A program made the translations under genes and the position numbers. From Hymenobacter sedentarius (GTDB lineage: Bacteria; Bacteroidota; Bacteroidia; Cytophagales; Hymenobacteraceae): a stretch of DNA of 64,000 nt. A model generated the notes under the pieces. That model did no database searches. It was not told where the DNA came from and saw nothing but the letters and a program-made list of their open reading frames with translations. This document shows, one piece after another, positions 44,422 to 53,166 of the stretch. Where the stretch lies: contig NZ_CP013909.1 of the NCBI RefSeq assembly GCF_001507645.1, positions 1,736,001 through 1,800,000 of the forward strand, in the 5' to 3' direction. Every line of letters starts with the position of its first letter. Positions within the stretch are counted from its first letter, which is position 1.

Positions 44422-45399
44422 CTATTCGTCGTGCCCCGGCACGCTCACCACCGGCGCGGCGGCCGCTGCCTTGGCCTCGCGCTCGAGGCGTAGCTTCTCA
44501 TTTTCGGAAGGGGTGCGCGGCAGCTTGCCCAAATCCGGCGAGCCGGCATTGACCCAGCAGGTGTACCAGAAGTTGCCGATGAGGGCCGCGGCGTAGCGCA
44601 TCTGGCGCTCTACCTGGCCGTTGAGCCGGGTGTGGTAAGCTTTGCTGAACTCACGCGAATACGTGCGCACGGTTTGGGTACCGCGCTGCTCGTAGCCGTA
44701 TTTGCGGTCTTCGGGAAATTGAGCGGTCAATTCTTTTTCAAAGCGAAAGACCGAATCCACGGCGGCGTGCGAGCGGATGATGGCGGCCCAGATTGCGTCG
44801 GTGGGCTTTTCCAGGTACTGCGCTTTGCCGCTGAACAGGTCGTAGTCGGGGCTCAGCAGTTCGGGCAGGCGCGACTCCCACAGGCCGTGGATGCCGCGCT
44901 GGTTGGTGAGCTGGCCGTTGTAGTTTTTGGTGGTGTGCAGCGGCACGCAGGCATCGGCAATGTAGTGGCCCAGGTCGGCGGAGAGGTGCAGGATGCGGTC
45001 GGTGTCGCGGGCCTGAAAGGCGGCGGTGAGCTGGTTTTTCATCGTCACCACGTTCCACGGCACAATGCCGTGGCGCAGCAGCGAGTCTTCGCCGTAGCGG
45101 GCTACGGCATCGGCGTAGCGGCGGGGCATTTTGTAGGCAGCGCTATCCCCGTAGCGGTCCACGTCGAGGAAATGCTTGGGCGCTTCGGTCGGCACCACCA
45201 TGCGGCGCGAGTCGGGCCGGGTGGCGTTGGTGGTCAGGTAGTCAATGTTGGCTTTGTAGAAGCCCACCATGGCCGGCGGCAGCGTGTACACGGCCAGGCG
45301 GTTGAGCAGCCGGTGGCCGAAAAATCCCCAGGCCTGCGCCCGGTGGTAGCAGAACAGCAGCGGCAGACAAAGCAGGAGGAGTAGAACAGGTTTTTTCAC
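44422..45399 (-). CDS. Zinc-dependent phospholipase C / S1-P1 nuclease-like secreted enzyme
   Basis: 325 residues. The signal peptide ends at AQA, leaving Trp24 as the new N terminus (WGFFGHRLLNRLA). In this fold the N-terminal Trp and the following His29 bind the zinc cluster, so the exact cleavage supports the call. Further metal ligands are seen in HFLD, LSADLGHYIADACVPLHTTKNY and GIHGLWESRLPE. Substrate (phospholipid or nucleic acid) is not decided by sequence. The last 40 residues are a Lys/Glu/Ala tail. It converges on the Kir channel gene. Confidence 0.88.
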   Translation of the reverse strand: MKKPVLLLLLCLPLLFCYHRAQAWGFFGHRLLNRLAVYTLPPAMVGFYKANIDYLTTNATRPDSRRMVVPTEAPKHFLDVDRYGDSAAYKMPRRYADAVARYGEDSLLRHGIVPWNVVTMKNQLTAAFQARDTDRILHLSADLGHYIADACVPLHTTKNYNGQLTNQRGIHGLWESRLPELLSPDYDLFSGKAQYLEKPTDAIWAAIIRSHAAVDSVFRFEKELTAQFPEDRKYGYEQRGTQTVRTYSREFSKAYHTRLNGQVERQMRYAAALIGNFWYTCWVNAGSPDLGKLPRTPSENEKLRLEREAKAAAAAPVVSVPGHDE

Positions 45400-45521
45400 G
45401 GGTAAAAGGTACGGGCACTACAGCCATAACGAAGCGCTAAAGAGCCTGTTCAGCGGAGTGGCAAAGAGCCGGTCTTCGAGCCGATATAGCTTGTGACCTA
45501 CCGCAAGCGGCCCACAAAAAA

Positions 45522-45544
45522 GCCCCGGTCAAGGCGACCAGGGC
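45522..45544 (-). terminator. Terminator of the SusC-SusD-lipoprotein operon
   Basis: GCCCCGGTC pairs with GACCAGGGC around a short loop. On the minus strand TTTTTTGTGGG follows. It lies 24 bases after the stop codon of the last gene. Confidence 0.85.
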
Positions 45545-45567
45545 TTTCTTTTGAAACGCAAACAACG

Positions 45568-46131
45568 TTAAACCACGCGCACCTGGACGCGGGGAGGGAT
45601 GATGGTCGTGCCGTCTTCTAGCGTAATCAGAAAATAAAAATCAATCTGATTGGGTGACTGTGGGTTGGTCGACACCGTGGCTGAAGTCGGCGCGACTCCG
45701 GTGCCGACACGGGTTTGAAACGTTTTGTAGTCCGTCAGGCTCGACGAAAATGTGATGGTATTGCTACCGTTGCCAGGAATGGGGGTAGAACCACTTGTCC
45801 CGTTGTAGTTGTAGAGCAGTGCCGGAGCGCCGGTCTGCACATTGGCCAGGCCGCTGCCGCCAACCGCCACCCGGGTAATTTCCTTGATTTTGCCCTTGTC
45901 GGCTGGAATCGAGAAATTGATGGTGAACTTGCCCTGTTCGGTGGCCGTGGGTGCTTTGGCCACCACGATGTAAAAACGCTCAAAGAAATCGGCGTTGGTC
46001 ACCGTCACCGGGATGGGGGCGTAAGCCTGGTCGAGCGGGGCCAAGCTCTTGTCATCGTACACCTTCTTGCACGAGGAGGAGGCCAGGGCCAGACCCGCGA
46101 GGCAGCACACAATTAAGAAATGTTTTTTCAT
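45568..46131 (-). CDS. Lipoprotein at the end of the SusC/SusD operon
   Basis: 187 residues with lipobox ASSSC (Cys21), followed by an all-beta domain rich in Thr, Val and Gly, a likely surface-exposed immunoglobulin-like fold. Two segments read KFTINFSIPADKGKIKEITRVAVGG and YFLITLEDGTTIIPPRVQVRV. It lies 37 bases after the SusD-like gene with no terminator between, so it is probably a third subunit of the uptake complex (a SusE/SusF-like position). The ligand is unknown. Confidence 0.82.
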   Translation of the reverse strand: MKKHFLIVCCLAGLALASSSCKKVYDDKSLAPLDQAYAPIPVTVTNADFFERFYIVVAKAPTATEQGKFTINFSIPADKGKIKEITRVAVGGSGLANVQTGAPALLYNYNGTSGSTPIPGNGSNTITFSSSLTDYKTFQTRVGTGVAPTSATVSTNPQSPNQIDFYFLITLEDGTTIIPPRVQVRVV

Positions 46132-46168
46132 GGGGAATGCGGTTTTGCTGTGAGGGAAGGGGATGGAC

Positions 46169-47746
46169 CTATTTGGTGGCCCACCACACCGGCACGCTCG
46201 TGCGAATGTTGACGTCCTGGCCTTCGGCTCCGGCGTTGGCGGTAAGCTCCGAAAGCGGAAGCGCGAAGCGCTGGGGCAGGATGCCGTCGTCGCCTGCTGG
46301 GTTTAGCACGGGAGCCAGTTTAGGATAGCCCGTCCGGCGATAGTCGTTGTAGGCTTCGATGCCGTTGCCAACCCAGGCAATCCACTTTTGGGTGATAATC
46401 TGATTGCGCTTCTGTTCGGTGGTACCCCGTAAGGTAGCCACGTTGGGATTGGCGGCGAAATAAGCCGTAACGGCCGCGTCGGTAATGCCTGTTTTAGTCA
46501 TGGATGCCCGGATGGCGTCCTGATATAGCGATTGGGCCGTGCCCGCCACGGTAACGCCAGGCAGCGTCAAGGCCGATTCGGCCAGGATGAAAAGTCGCTG
46601 AAAGTTGGTCAGCAACCGGGCCGGGGCTTCCCCCGAGTTGCCCCGGATGTAAATGTTGTAGCGCGACCGGTTACCTATTGCGGGAATGGTCAGGCCGCTC
46701 GCCGTACCACCGTTCTGGTAGCCGGTGAACGTCAGAAAGGTCGGTGTTGGCACCCCGTTTACCAAAGGTCCGGGCAACGTTGTCACGGTGCCGGTGGGGT
46801 TCACCGTCGCGGTCGGCGTGGGCGTCGGCGTGAAATAAATTGGCAGGCGTGGGTCATTCACCACCCTCATGCTGTCGAGCAGGCGCTGGCTGAGCATTTG
46901 GTCGAGCGGGCGGTTAACGTAGTTAAAGGAATACAGCGGATTCTGGTTGCCGCTGGCCGAGCCAAACGGCACTTCGAAGTCGTCAGCGTTCGAAGTGAAG
47001 GCGCCCGCAGCAGCCTGATTGATCAGCGAAGTGGCCAGGGCCGGCTCCTTCTTGCTGATGGTGTTGGCAAATTTTAGCAACAGCATATTGCCCATTTTCT
47101 TCCACTGCGCAATGTTGTTGGCCGTTTTGCCGTACACCGGGTCGTCGGTGGTACCGGGCTTCAGGGTGCTGGGCTTATCCAAATCCGCCAGCCCCTCCTT
47201 CACCAGGTCAATCAGGCTCTGAATGCCTAGCGCAGAGTTGCCCTTGTAAATGTCTTCCTGCTTGTCGTAGCGCGGGTGCTGATTCTCCCTGCCTTTTAGG
47301 GCCTGTGAATACGGCACGTCGCCATACAGGTCCGTGGCGATGGAGAAATTATACGCTTTCAGCAGTTTAGCAATGCCACCGTAGGCCGGGCTGCTTTTGG
47401 TAGCGGCCAGGTCAATCAGCGTTTGCGAATTAATCAGGGTGCCGCCGTAGAGCTCCAAGTTCCATTGGTTATCGAACGAGCCGCGGATGTTGTAGCGGTC
47501 GTAGTCTGCCATCTGGTTGCCAGTGCCGGCTTTATGCTGAACGAAGAGTGCCGCCGCCCGGCCCAGGTCGTTGGTGGCCACAAAGCCCGAGTAAACGACT
47601 GTGCTGGTGAACAGCAGCGGCATGGTTACTACTGCCGGACTGTTAGGAGAGGTGTTCACGTCCAAGAACTTGTCCCGGTTGCAGCTGAAGGTGGACAAGG
47701 CCACCGCCGCTGCCAGCGTGATACCTACTATTTTCTGATTTTTCAT
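46169..47746 (-). CDS. SusD/RagB-family outer-membrane lipoprotein
   Basis: 525 residues with lipobox TFSC (Cys22) and the family start NRDKFLDVNTSPNSP typical of the SusD-like_2 subgroup. The helical TPR-like scaffold covers most of the chain (SQTLIDLAATKSSPAYGGIAKLLKAYNFSIATDLYGDVPYSQAL). The C-terminal WIAWVGNGIEAYNDYRRTGYPKL is conserved. Role: binds the nutrient at the cell surface and closes the SusC barrel like a lid. It lies 19 bases after the SusC-like gene. Subgroup members often go with peptide or non-starch ligands; there is no glycosidase in this operon. Confidence 0.94.
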   Translation of the reverse strand: MKNQKIVGITLAAAVALSTFSCNRDKFLDVNTSPNSPAVVTMPLLFTSTVVYSGFVATNDLGRAAALFVQHKAGTGNQMADYDRYNIRGSFDNQWNLELYGGTLINSQTLIDLAATKSSPAYGGIAKLLKAYNFSIATDLYGDVPYSQALKGRENQHPRYDKQEDIYKGNSALGIQSLIDLVKEGLADLDKPSTLKPGTTDDPVYGKTANNIAQWKKMGNMLLLKFANTISKKEPALATSLINQAAAGAFTSNADDFEVPFGSASGNQNPLYSFNYVNRPLDQMLSQRLLDSMRVVNDPRLPIYFTPTPTPTATVNPTGTVTTLPGPLVNGVPTPTFLTFTGYQNGGTASGLTIPAIGNRSRYNIYIRGNSGEAPARLLTNFQRLFILAESALTLPGVTVAGTAQSLYQDAIRASMTKTGITDAAVTAYFAANPNVATLRGTTEQKRNQIITQKWIAWVGNGIEAYNDYRRTGYPKLAPVLNPAGDDGILPQRFALPLSELTANAGAEGQDVNIRTSVPVWWATK

Positions 47747-47765
47747 GAGAAATTAAATAGCTGGA

Positions 47766-50700
47766 TTAGAGGGTAAAACGCAGGTTCACCCCGTAGTTGC
47801 GCGTGTTGGGCGAGCCTTGCAGGTCAAGCCCGCGGATGTTGCCGGCGCCTTGCGTGTTCAGCTCCGGGTCGAAGTTGGCGTTCGGCGCGTAGTAGAGCAA
47901 GTTGCGGCCCGACACCGAAAAGCGCACCTGACCGAACGGCGTGCGCTCGAGCAGGTCTTTCGGCAAGGAGTAGCCCAACGAAACTTCCCGCAGGCGGTAT
48001 ATCGAGGCGTCGTACACGTTCAGCTGGCTTTGCAGGCCACCGGAAGCCCCCCAGTACGCCTGGGCATCAATCTCAATGTTGTTGGGGCGGTAGGTGCCAT
48101 CGGCATTGCGGATAACGCCCGGGATGATGCGGGGCGCGTCGCGGTTGATGCCCGTCTCGTACAGGTTGCCGCTGGCTTTCAGCGAAGCGTTGGTGAAGGA
48201 AAGCACTTCGCCGCCGTATTTGGCATCAACCAAGAAGGAGAACTCCACACCCCGGTAGTTGAAGGTGTTGGTGATGCCGCCCTGCCACAGCGGGTTCGGA
48301 TTGGCAATAATCGAGTTGGCTACCCCAGGGGCGAAGGTGCCGCTGGTGGGGTTGATGATGTACTTGCCCACAATCGAGGGGTCGTTATCCTTGCCCGTAA
48401 CCGGGTCTTTGGCTGGCACCCGTGGCAGGGCGTTGCCGATGATTACCCCATAAGGCTGGTGTTCTCGGAAGCTGGGCTGCGAACCGATGAAGCCACCGCC
48501 CGCAATGGTCGAGGTAGTGATGCCCGGAGCGATGCTAATAACCTCGTTCTTGATGCGGGTGAAGTTCGCGCTGATATCCCAGCGGAATGCGGACGTCTTG
48601 ACGGGGTTGACGAGCATAATGCCCTCAAAACCGGTGTTGTCCACGCGGCCCACGTTGGCGAAAAGGGTGCCGAATCCGGAGGAGCTGGCGATGCTGACGG
48701 GAATAATCTGGTCCACGCTGCGGGTGTAGAAGCCCGTCAGTTCAAAGCTCAGGCGGTTGTTGAAAAAGCCCAGGTTGGTACCCACTTCGTACGACTTCGT
48801 GGATTCCGGCTTGAGGATATCGCCGCCGCCAATGGTGTTGTTGATGACGAAACCGGGGAAGTTGCCGTTCGCGTTCGAGAAAGGAAAATTGATGCTTGAC
48901 ACGTTGTTGCCCACGCTACCCGAGCGGTAAACAGTGGCCAACGAATACGGGTCGGCGTCTTTACCTACTTTGGAGATGTTCGCCCGCAGCTTGCCATAAG
49001 AGAAGATGTTGTTCGAAATCTTCAGGGCGTCGGTGAACACGAAGCTGGCGGTGGCCGAAGGGTAGAAGAAGGTGTTATTGGCTTTCGGCAGGGTCGAGGA
49101 CTGGTCTACGCGGCCCGTCAATTCCAGGAACAGGTAGTTATTGTAGCCGAGCGTCAGCTGACTGTAGACGCCCAGGATGCGCCGCAAGCTGGTGTTTTCA
49201 CCCGTGCCATTCTGAAACACGCTGCCGACTTGCGAATTGAAAAAGCCCGGTACGGCCAGGTTTTCCGACTGCGAGGTGATGGACTGGGTACGGCGCTGGT
49301 TGACGTTCTGGCCCACGAGCAAGCTGGCGTTAAGGCCTTCGGAAAAGAGGTTATCTTTTTTGGCCGTCACGATGATGTCGCTGTTAAACTCGCTGCGGTA
49401 CAACGCCTGGTCCTGAATCAAGCCCAATGGGTTGCGGCCCGAACCGGCAACGTATACCGTCTTGCGGCGGTCGGTATAGGTGTCTAGGCCCGCCCGGTAC
49501 AGCACGTTTAGCCAGGGAGTCACGTCGTAGCTCAGGTTGGCCACGTTAATGAAACGGGTTACCGCCGACTTGGTGGTGTTTTGGTTAACGCCAAAATAAG
49601 GGCTTTCAACACCGGGGAAGAACACATTGGCTCCCGTCAACGGGTCCACATACGGGTTGCCCTGTAGGTTGAGGCTGCGGGGCACCGCAAAGGAGAGGGC
49701 CGAGAAGGGCGAGTTGAAGTTGCCTTGGCCTACCCCGCTTTGATTGGTCTGGATGAAGCTCACCGAACCACCGGCTTTCAGCTTGTTCACCAATTTGACG
49801 TTGCCCCCCAGCAGCACGTTGGTGCGGTTAAGCTCCGAATTCTGCACAATGCCCTTCTGGGTGGTGTTGCTCACGTTCAGCGACACGTTCTGATCGGCGT
49901 TGCCGCCCGCGATGTTCGCTCCATTGGTCAGGATGGTGCCTTGGCGGTAGAAGTCCCGGATGTTGTTCGGGTAGTTCTGGTAGGGGAGCAGGCTGCCGTT
50001 GGTCAGCAGCAGGCCGTTGGCGAGCGTAGGCGCGGTGCCGAAGCGCGGCCCAAACGAGTTGGAGTTGGCCGTGTAAATGTCGCCTAGGCCGCCGGTCGTC
50101 GTCACCACACCGTTGTTGCCCTGTCCGTATTCGTTTTGTAAACGGGCGGTGCCGTACACGTTTTGCACGTTGAAACTCGAGGTAGCGGTTACTTCCAGCT
50201 TTTTGTTGGCGCTTCCGCCATTTTTGGTGGTGATGATGATGGCGCCCGAAGAAGCCCGCGAACCGTAGAGAGCCGCCGCGGCTGGCCCTTTCAGGATGTT
50301 GATGCTGGCAATCGACTCGGGGTCGATGTCCAACGCGCGGTTTGAAACCTGCGCAGCGCCCAGGCTGCCCTGGCCACCGCCACCGAAGCCGCGCTCCAGG
50401 TCGTTGCTGATCGGAATACCGTCGACCACAAACAGGGGCTGGTTGCTGCCCTGCAACGAAGTAATGCCCCGGATGTTGATGTTGGTCGACGAGCCTGGCA
50501 GGCCGCTGGCTGAGCTGATGTTAACGCCGGACACTTTGCCCTGCAGCGAGTTCAGCACGTTGGGCTCCGATTTCTGCGAAATCTGCTCCGCTTTGATTTG
50601 CTGCGTGGAATAGCCCAGCGAGCGCGTGTCCTTCTCAATGCCCAGGGCCGTCACCACCACCTCGTTCAGCTGCTTGGTGTCGGTGGCCAGCGTAACGTTG

Positions 50701-50975
50701 TAAGTGTTGCCGGCTCCAATGGGCTGCTCGATGGTGGCATACCCAATGGAGCTGAACGTCAGGGTGGCGGCGGTTGGCGGTGCGCTTAGGGTAAAGTTGC
50801 CATCGGCCCCAGTGGAAGTGCCCACGGTGGTGCCCTTCACCAGCACCGTCACGCCGGGCAGCCCTTCGCCCGATTGCCTGTCCGTGACCCGCCCGGTAAT
50901 CTGTCGATTCTGCGCCCAGGCAACCTGGAGCGCATTGAGCAAAATGAATAAGCTCAATAGTAGTAAATTCTTCAT
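47766..50975 (-). CDS. SusC/RagA-family TonB-dependent outer-membrane transporter
   Basis: 1069 residues. A signal peptide (MKNLLLLSLFILLNALQVAWA) is followed by a carboxypeptidase-D-like regulatory domain (ITGRVTDRQSGEGLPGVTV, about 25-105), the plug with TonB box region and NINIRGITSLQGSNQPLFVVDGIPI, and a 22-strand barrel ending ...GVNLRFTL with the terminal Leu. Role: energised import of an oligomer captured by the SusD partner. It is the first gene of a three-gene operon. No ECF sigma/anti-sigma or hybrid regulator lies upstream, so control is not visible. Confidence 0.95.
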   Translation of the reverse strand: MKNLLLLSLFILLNALQVAWAQNRQITGRVTDRQSGEGLPGVTVLVKGTTVGTSTGADGNFTLSAPPTAATLTFSSIGYATIEQPIGAGNTYNVTLATDTKQLNEVVVTALGIEKDTRSLGYSTQQIKAEQISQKSEPNVLNSLQGKVSGVNISSASGLPGSSTNINIRGITSLQGSNQPLFVVDGIPISNDLERGFGGGGQGSLGAAQVSNRALDIDPESIASINILKGPAAAALYGSRASSGAIIITTKNGGSANKKLEVTATSSFNVQNVYGTARLQNEYGQGNNGVVTTTGGLGDIYTANSNSFGPRFGTAPTLANGLLLTNGSLLPYQNYPNNIRDFYRQGTILTNGANIAGGNADQNVSLNVSNTTQKGIVQNSELNRTNVLLGGNVKLVNKLKAGGSVSFIQTNQSGVGQGNFNSPFSALSFAVPRSLNLQGNPYVDPLTGANVFFPGVESPYFGVNQNTTKSAVTRFINVANLSYDVTPWLNVLYRAGLDTYTDRRKTVYVAGSGRNPLGLIQDQALYRSEFNSDIIVTAKKDNLFSEGLNASLLVGQNVNQRRTQSITSQSENLAVPGFFNSQVGSVFQNGTGENTSLRRILGVYSQLTLGYNNYLFLELTGRVDQSSTLPKANNTFFYPSATASFVFTDALKISNNIFSYGKLRANISKVGKDADPYSLATVYRSGSVGNNVSSINFPFSNANGNFPGFVINNTIGGGDILKPESTKSYEVGTNLGFFNNRLSFELTGFYTRSVDQIIPVSIASSSGFGTLFANVGRVDNTGFEGIMLVNPVKTSAFRWDISANFTRIKNEVISIAPGITTSTIAGGGFIGSQPSFREHQPYGVIIGNALPRVPAKDPVTGKDNDPSIVGKYIINPTSGTFAPGVANSIIANPNPLWQGGITNTFNYRGVEFSFLVDAKYGGEVLSFTNASLKASGNLYETGINRDAPRIIPGVIRNADGTYRPNNIEIDAQAYWGASGGLQSQLNVYDASIYRLREVSLGYSLPKDLLERTPFGQVRFSVSGRNLLYYAPNANFDPELNTQGAGNIRGLDLQGSPNTRNYGVNLRFTL

Positions 50976-51545
50976 GCCGCACTAAACTTTGGTTAGAAAT
51001 TATCAATGGCAAAGTAGTGCCAAAATCCCCAAAATGCATAGCCTGCGGGAGCACGGCGCCATGCTCTTAACCAGAATTAGCTGCTAAGTGGAAAAAATAA
51101 TAGTGCGGCTGAGGCAGTATAAAACCTCTTCATTGCCTATCTGACGGGCTTATCATAGTAAAATCAGCGTCTTGTCGGGCAGCGTATCCAGCCAATCCTT
51201 TATTACCTGTAGGAATGTGCCTTCTCTTTTATTCGTAGTAAACGGGCTTTCGTTTGGCTAAACAAGGCAGCTACTACCGGGCAGGCCCGGCTGCAACCCT
51301 GTTCCAGCGCATTCCGCCAACGACTAGCTTTGGGTCTTAATCTTTCCTGCCCTCATGCCGGGGCGCAGCTTCGTCTGGTATGGGCGAAACGTACGGGTAC
51401 AATGAACGGCTTGGGGCAACTGCTGTGCCTCGACTAAACTTACCACAAGTGGGCTTCTTCCTAAAGCATTGGCAAGGCATGGCCTAGCGCTGTATTAATG
51501 GCAGCGCAAAAGACAGCATAAGAATATAGGCCCGAAGCTGGCGGC
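50976..51545. other. Intergenic region upstream of the SusC-like gene
   Basis: 570 bases without a supported gene. It must hold the promoter of the Sus-type operon on the minus strand; I see no clean TAnnTTTG there. TAGCTTTG at 51325-51332 on the plus strand matches a -7 element but has no gene after it. Frames here are short and unlike proteins. Confidence 0.45.
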
Positions 51546-52154
51546 TTAGCGCCGCTTGCCGTCGCCGGCAAACTTCATGCGGTAGTCGTGCTTCACGTCG
51601 CCCTTGCTGATGCGGGCGAGCTTGCCTTTCAGCAGCTGCTTCTTAAACGCCGACAGCTTGTCGGTAAACAGCACGCCTTCCAGGTGGTCGTATTCGTGCT
51701 GAATGATGCGGGCGGCCATGCCGGAAAAGGCTTCTTCGTGCACCTGGCGGTTTTCGTCTTCGTAGCGCAGCACGATGTCGGCGTGGCGGTTCACCAGCTC
51801 GCGCACGCCGGGGATGCTCAGGCAGCCTTCCTCAAAGCCCCACATCTCGCCGGTTTCGCTCACCATCACCGGGTTGATAAACGCCCGCTTGATGGGCGGC
51901 TCGGGTGTTTCGCCTTCTTCTAGCTCGGCCAGGTCCTCTTCGTCCAGCTCCACCATCGGCCCCGAATCCATCACAAACAGGCGCACGCCCTTACCAATCT
52001 GGGGCGCGGCCAGGCCCACGCCGTGAGCGTAGTACATGGTCTCGTACATGTCGGCAATGAGTTGATGCAGGTCGGCAGCGGCCAGGTCGGCCGCCAGGTT
52101 TTTGGCTTTGGTCTTCAGCACGGGGTCGCCAATGGCGACGATGGAGTAAATCAT
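51546..52154 (-). CDS. def: Peptide deformylase
   Basis: A 202-residue metalloenzyme that removes the formyl group from new N termini. Three motifs are intact: GVGLAAPQIG (45-54), EEGCLSIPG with metal ligand Cys111, and IQHEYDHLEG with His153, Glu154 and His157. An acidic insertion (ELDEEDLAELEEGETPE, about 69-85) lies between the first two motifs. It is followed by a weaker C-terminal basic tail. It is downstream of ruvX on the same strand, with a 153-base gap filled by a palindromic element. Confidence 0.96.
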   Translation of the reverse strand: MIYSIVAIGDPVLKTKAKNLAADLAAADLHQLIADMYETMYYAHGVGLAAPQIGKGVRLFVMDSGPMVELDEEDLAELEEGETPEPPIKRAFINPVMVSETGEMWGFEEGCLSIPGVRELVNRHADIVLRYEDENRQVHEEAFSGMAARIIQHEYDHLEGVLFTDKLSAFKKQLLKGKLARISKGDVKHDYRMKFAGDGKRR

Positions 52155-52184
52155 ATTGTAGTGGTCAATTTAAAATAGAACGTT

Positions 52185-52290
52185 CTGCTCATCTGGCGTC
52201 CGCGTAGCCGAAGCAGCTCGCGTGGGTTAGCAATTAAAGCAGCCCAACGATGCGCGAGCTGCTTCGGCTGCGCGGACGCCAGATGAGCAG
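52185..52290. repeat. Palindromic element family C (38-base arms)
   Basis: Two 38-base arms (52185-52222 and 52253-52290) are inverted copies with one mismatch. The left arm starts CTGCTCATCTGGCGTCCGCG and ends AAGCAGCTCGCG; the spacer is 30 bases. It lies between ruvX and def, which are transcribed in the same direction, so a transcript through both would fold into a very stable hairpin. Confidence 0.88.
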
Positions 52291-52307
52291 GATGTTTAAC
52301 AAAACAA

Positions 52308-52733
52308 CTAAACCTCCCTCATCAATGGCGATTCCAGAAACGATTGGAGAATGATGGTGGCACTGATGCGGTCTACGGTGGCTTTGTCGCGGCGGGCCTT
52401 CTGGCCGAGGCCCCCGGCCAGCATGGTGGCGTGCGCCATGCGGGAGGTAAACCGCTCGTCGAGCTCGTGCACGGGCACTTCGGGCAACTCGCGGCGCAGG
52501 CGGCGCAGCAGGCCCACCACGGCGCTGGTCACGTCGGTGGGCTCGTTGAGCAGCGTGCGCGGCATGCCCACCACCACGGCCCGCAATGGCTCGCGCTGGT
52601 GGTAGGCCAGCACGTACTTCACCAAATCCTGGCTGTGAATGGTTTCCAGGGGCGAGGCAATCATGCACAAGGGGTCGGTCACGGCCAGGCCAACGCGCTT
52701 GTTTCCGTAATCGATGGCGAGAATGCGGCCCAT
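52308..52733 (-). CDS. ruvX: Putative pre-16S rRNA nuclease / Holliday junction resolvase RuvX (YqgF)
   Basis: A 141-residue RNase H-fold protein. The N-terminal LAIDYGNKRVGLAVTD carries the catalytic Asp, and VVGMPRTL, VHELDERFTS and KATVDRISATIIL follow in family order with the acidic residues in place. Length is normal. In E. coli the homologue YqgF processes the 5' end of 16S rRNA; a role at Holliday junctions is suggested from fold. The gene has a well-spaced promoter upstream. Confidence 0.95.
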   Translation of the reverse strand: MGRILAIDYGNKRVGLAVTDPLCMIASPLETIHSQDLVKYVLAYHQREPLRAVVVGMPRTLLNEPTDVTSAVVGLLRRLRRELPEVPVHELDERFTSRMAHATMLAGGLGQKARRDKATVDRISATIILQSFLESPLMREV

Positions 52734-52783
52734 GTGCCTGGAGGTGGAGTAGCGAAGTGAGGTGTTGGCAAGTATTGCCGCCG

Positions 52784-52812
52784 CAAAGATACGGCAGGGG
52801 CAAGGGCCTCAA
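52784..52812 (-). promoter_or_regulatory. Promoter of ruvX (TTG-N18-TATCTTTG)
   Basis: On the minus strand TTG lies at 52812-52810 and TATCTTTG at 52791-52784, 18 bases apart and 50 bases before the ruvX start. The -7 box is an exact TAnnTTTG match. Confidence 0.55.
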
Positions 52813-53112
52813 TCCAAAGGGTTGCTCCAGCCCGTAGTTGAGCTGGTTTTGAAATAAAAAGGGCCGGTTTGATAGTCGAATAAATAGGACGTTTTTGACG
52901 GGCAAGAATGGTGTGACATTTGGAAAAATAGCAAGCCTGTATAAACAAAGTGATAAATAATGCACGCTACGCTCTTGTTATTTACTGGTGTTTACAATTG
53001 TAATTTGCCATTAAATAGGCCATAATTTATCTTTATTAGCGTAAAATATTGCAATTTTCATTGAAATACAAGTATTGTAGTCTTAGCGAATTCCGTTCTA
53101 AGAAAATTTCAA

Positions 53113-53120
53113 TAGTTTTG
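53113..53120 (+). promoter_or_regulatory. -7 element of the S41 protease gene (TAGTTTTG)
   Basis: An exact TAnnTTTG match 46 bases before the ATG. TTC at 53091-53093, 19 bases upstream, is a one-base variant of the -33 TTG. Confidence 0.5.
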
Positions 53121-53166
53121 GTCTGTACAATACGGTTTTCTATTCGCTAGCACTTATACCTTTCTT

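Larger units (their letters stand above)
52734..53166. other. Divergent, AT-rich intergenic region
   Basis: 433 bases between the divergent ruvX and S41 protease genes. From about 52840 to 53160 the sequence is much richer in A and T than the surrounding 60 kb, with many TTTA, ATTT and TTGAAA runs. No reading frame looks coding. It contains the ruvX promoter near 52784-52812 and the protease -7 element at 53113. Confidence 0.6.

Noticed and set aside
51325..51332. TAGCTTTG as a promoter on the plus strand
   Set aside because: No gene follows on that strand before the converging def gene; the match alone is not enough.
52253..52965. 243-codon minus-strand frame overlapping ruvX and the family C arm
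   Set aside because: It is out of frame with the complete RuvX protein and runs through the palindromic element.
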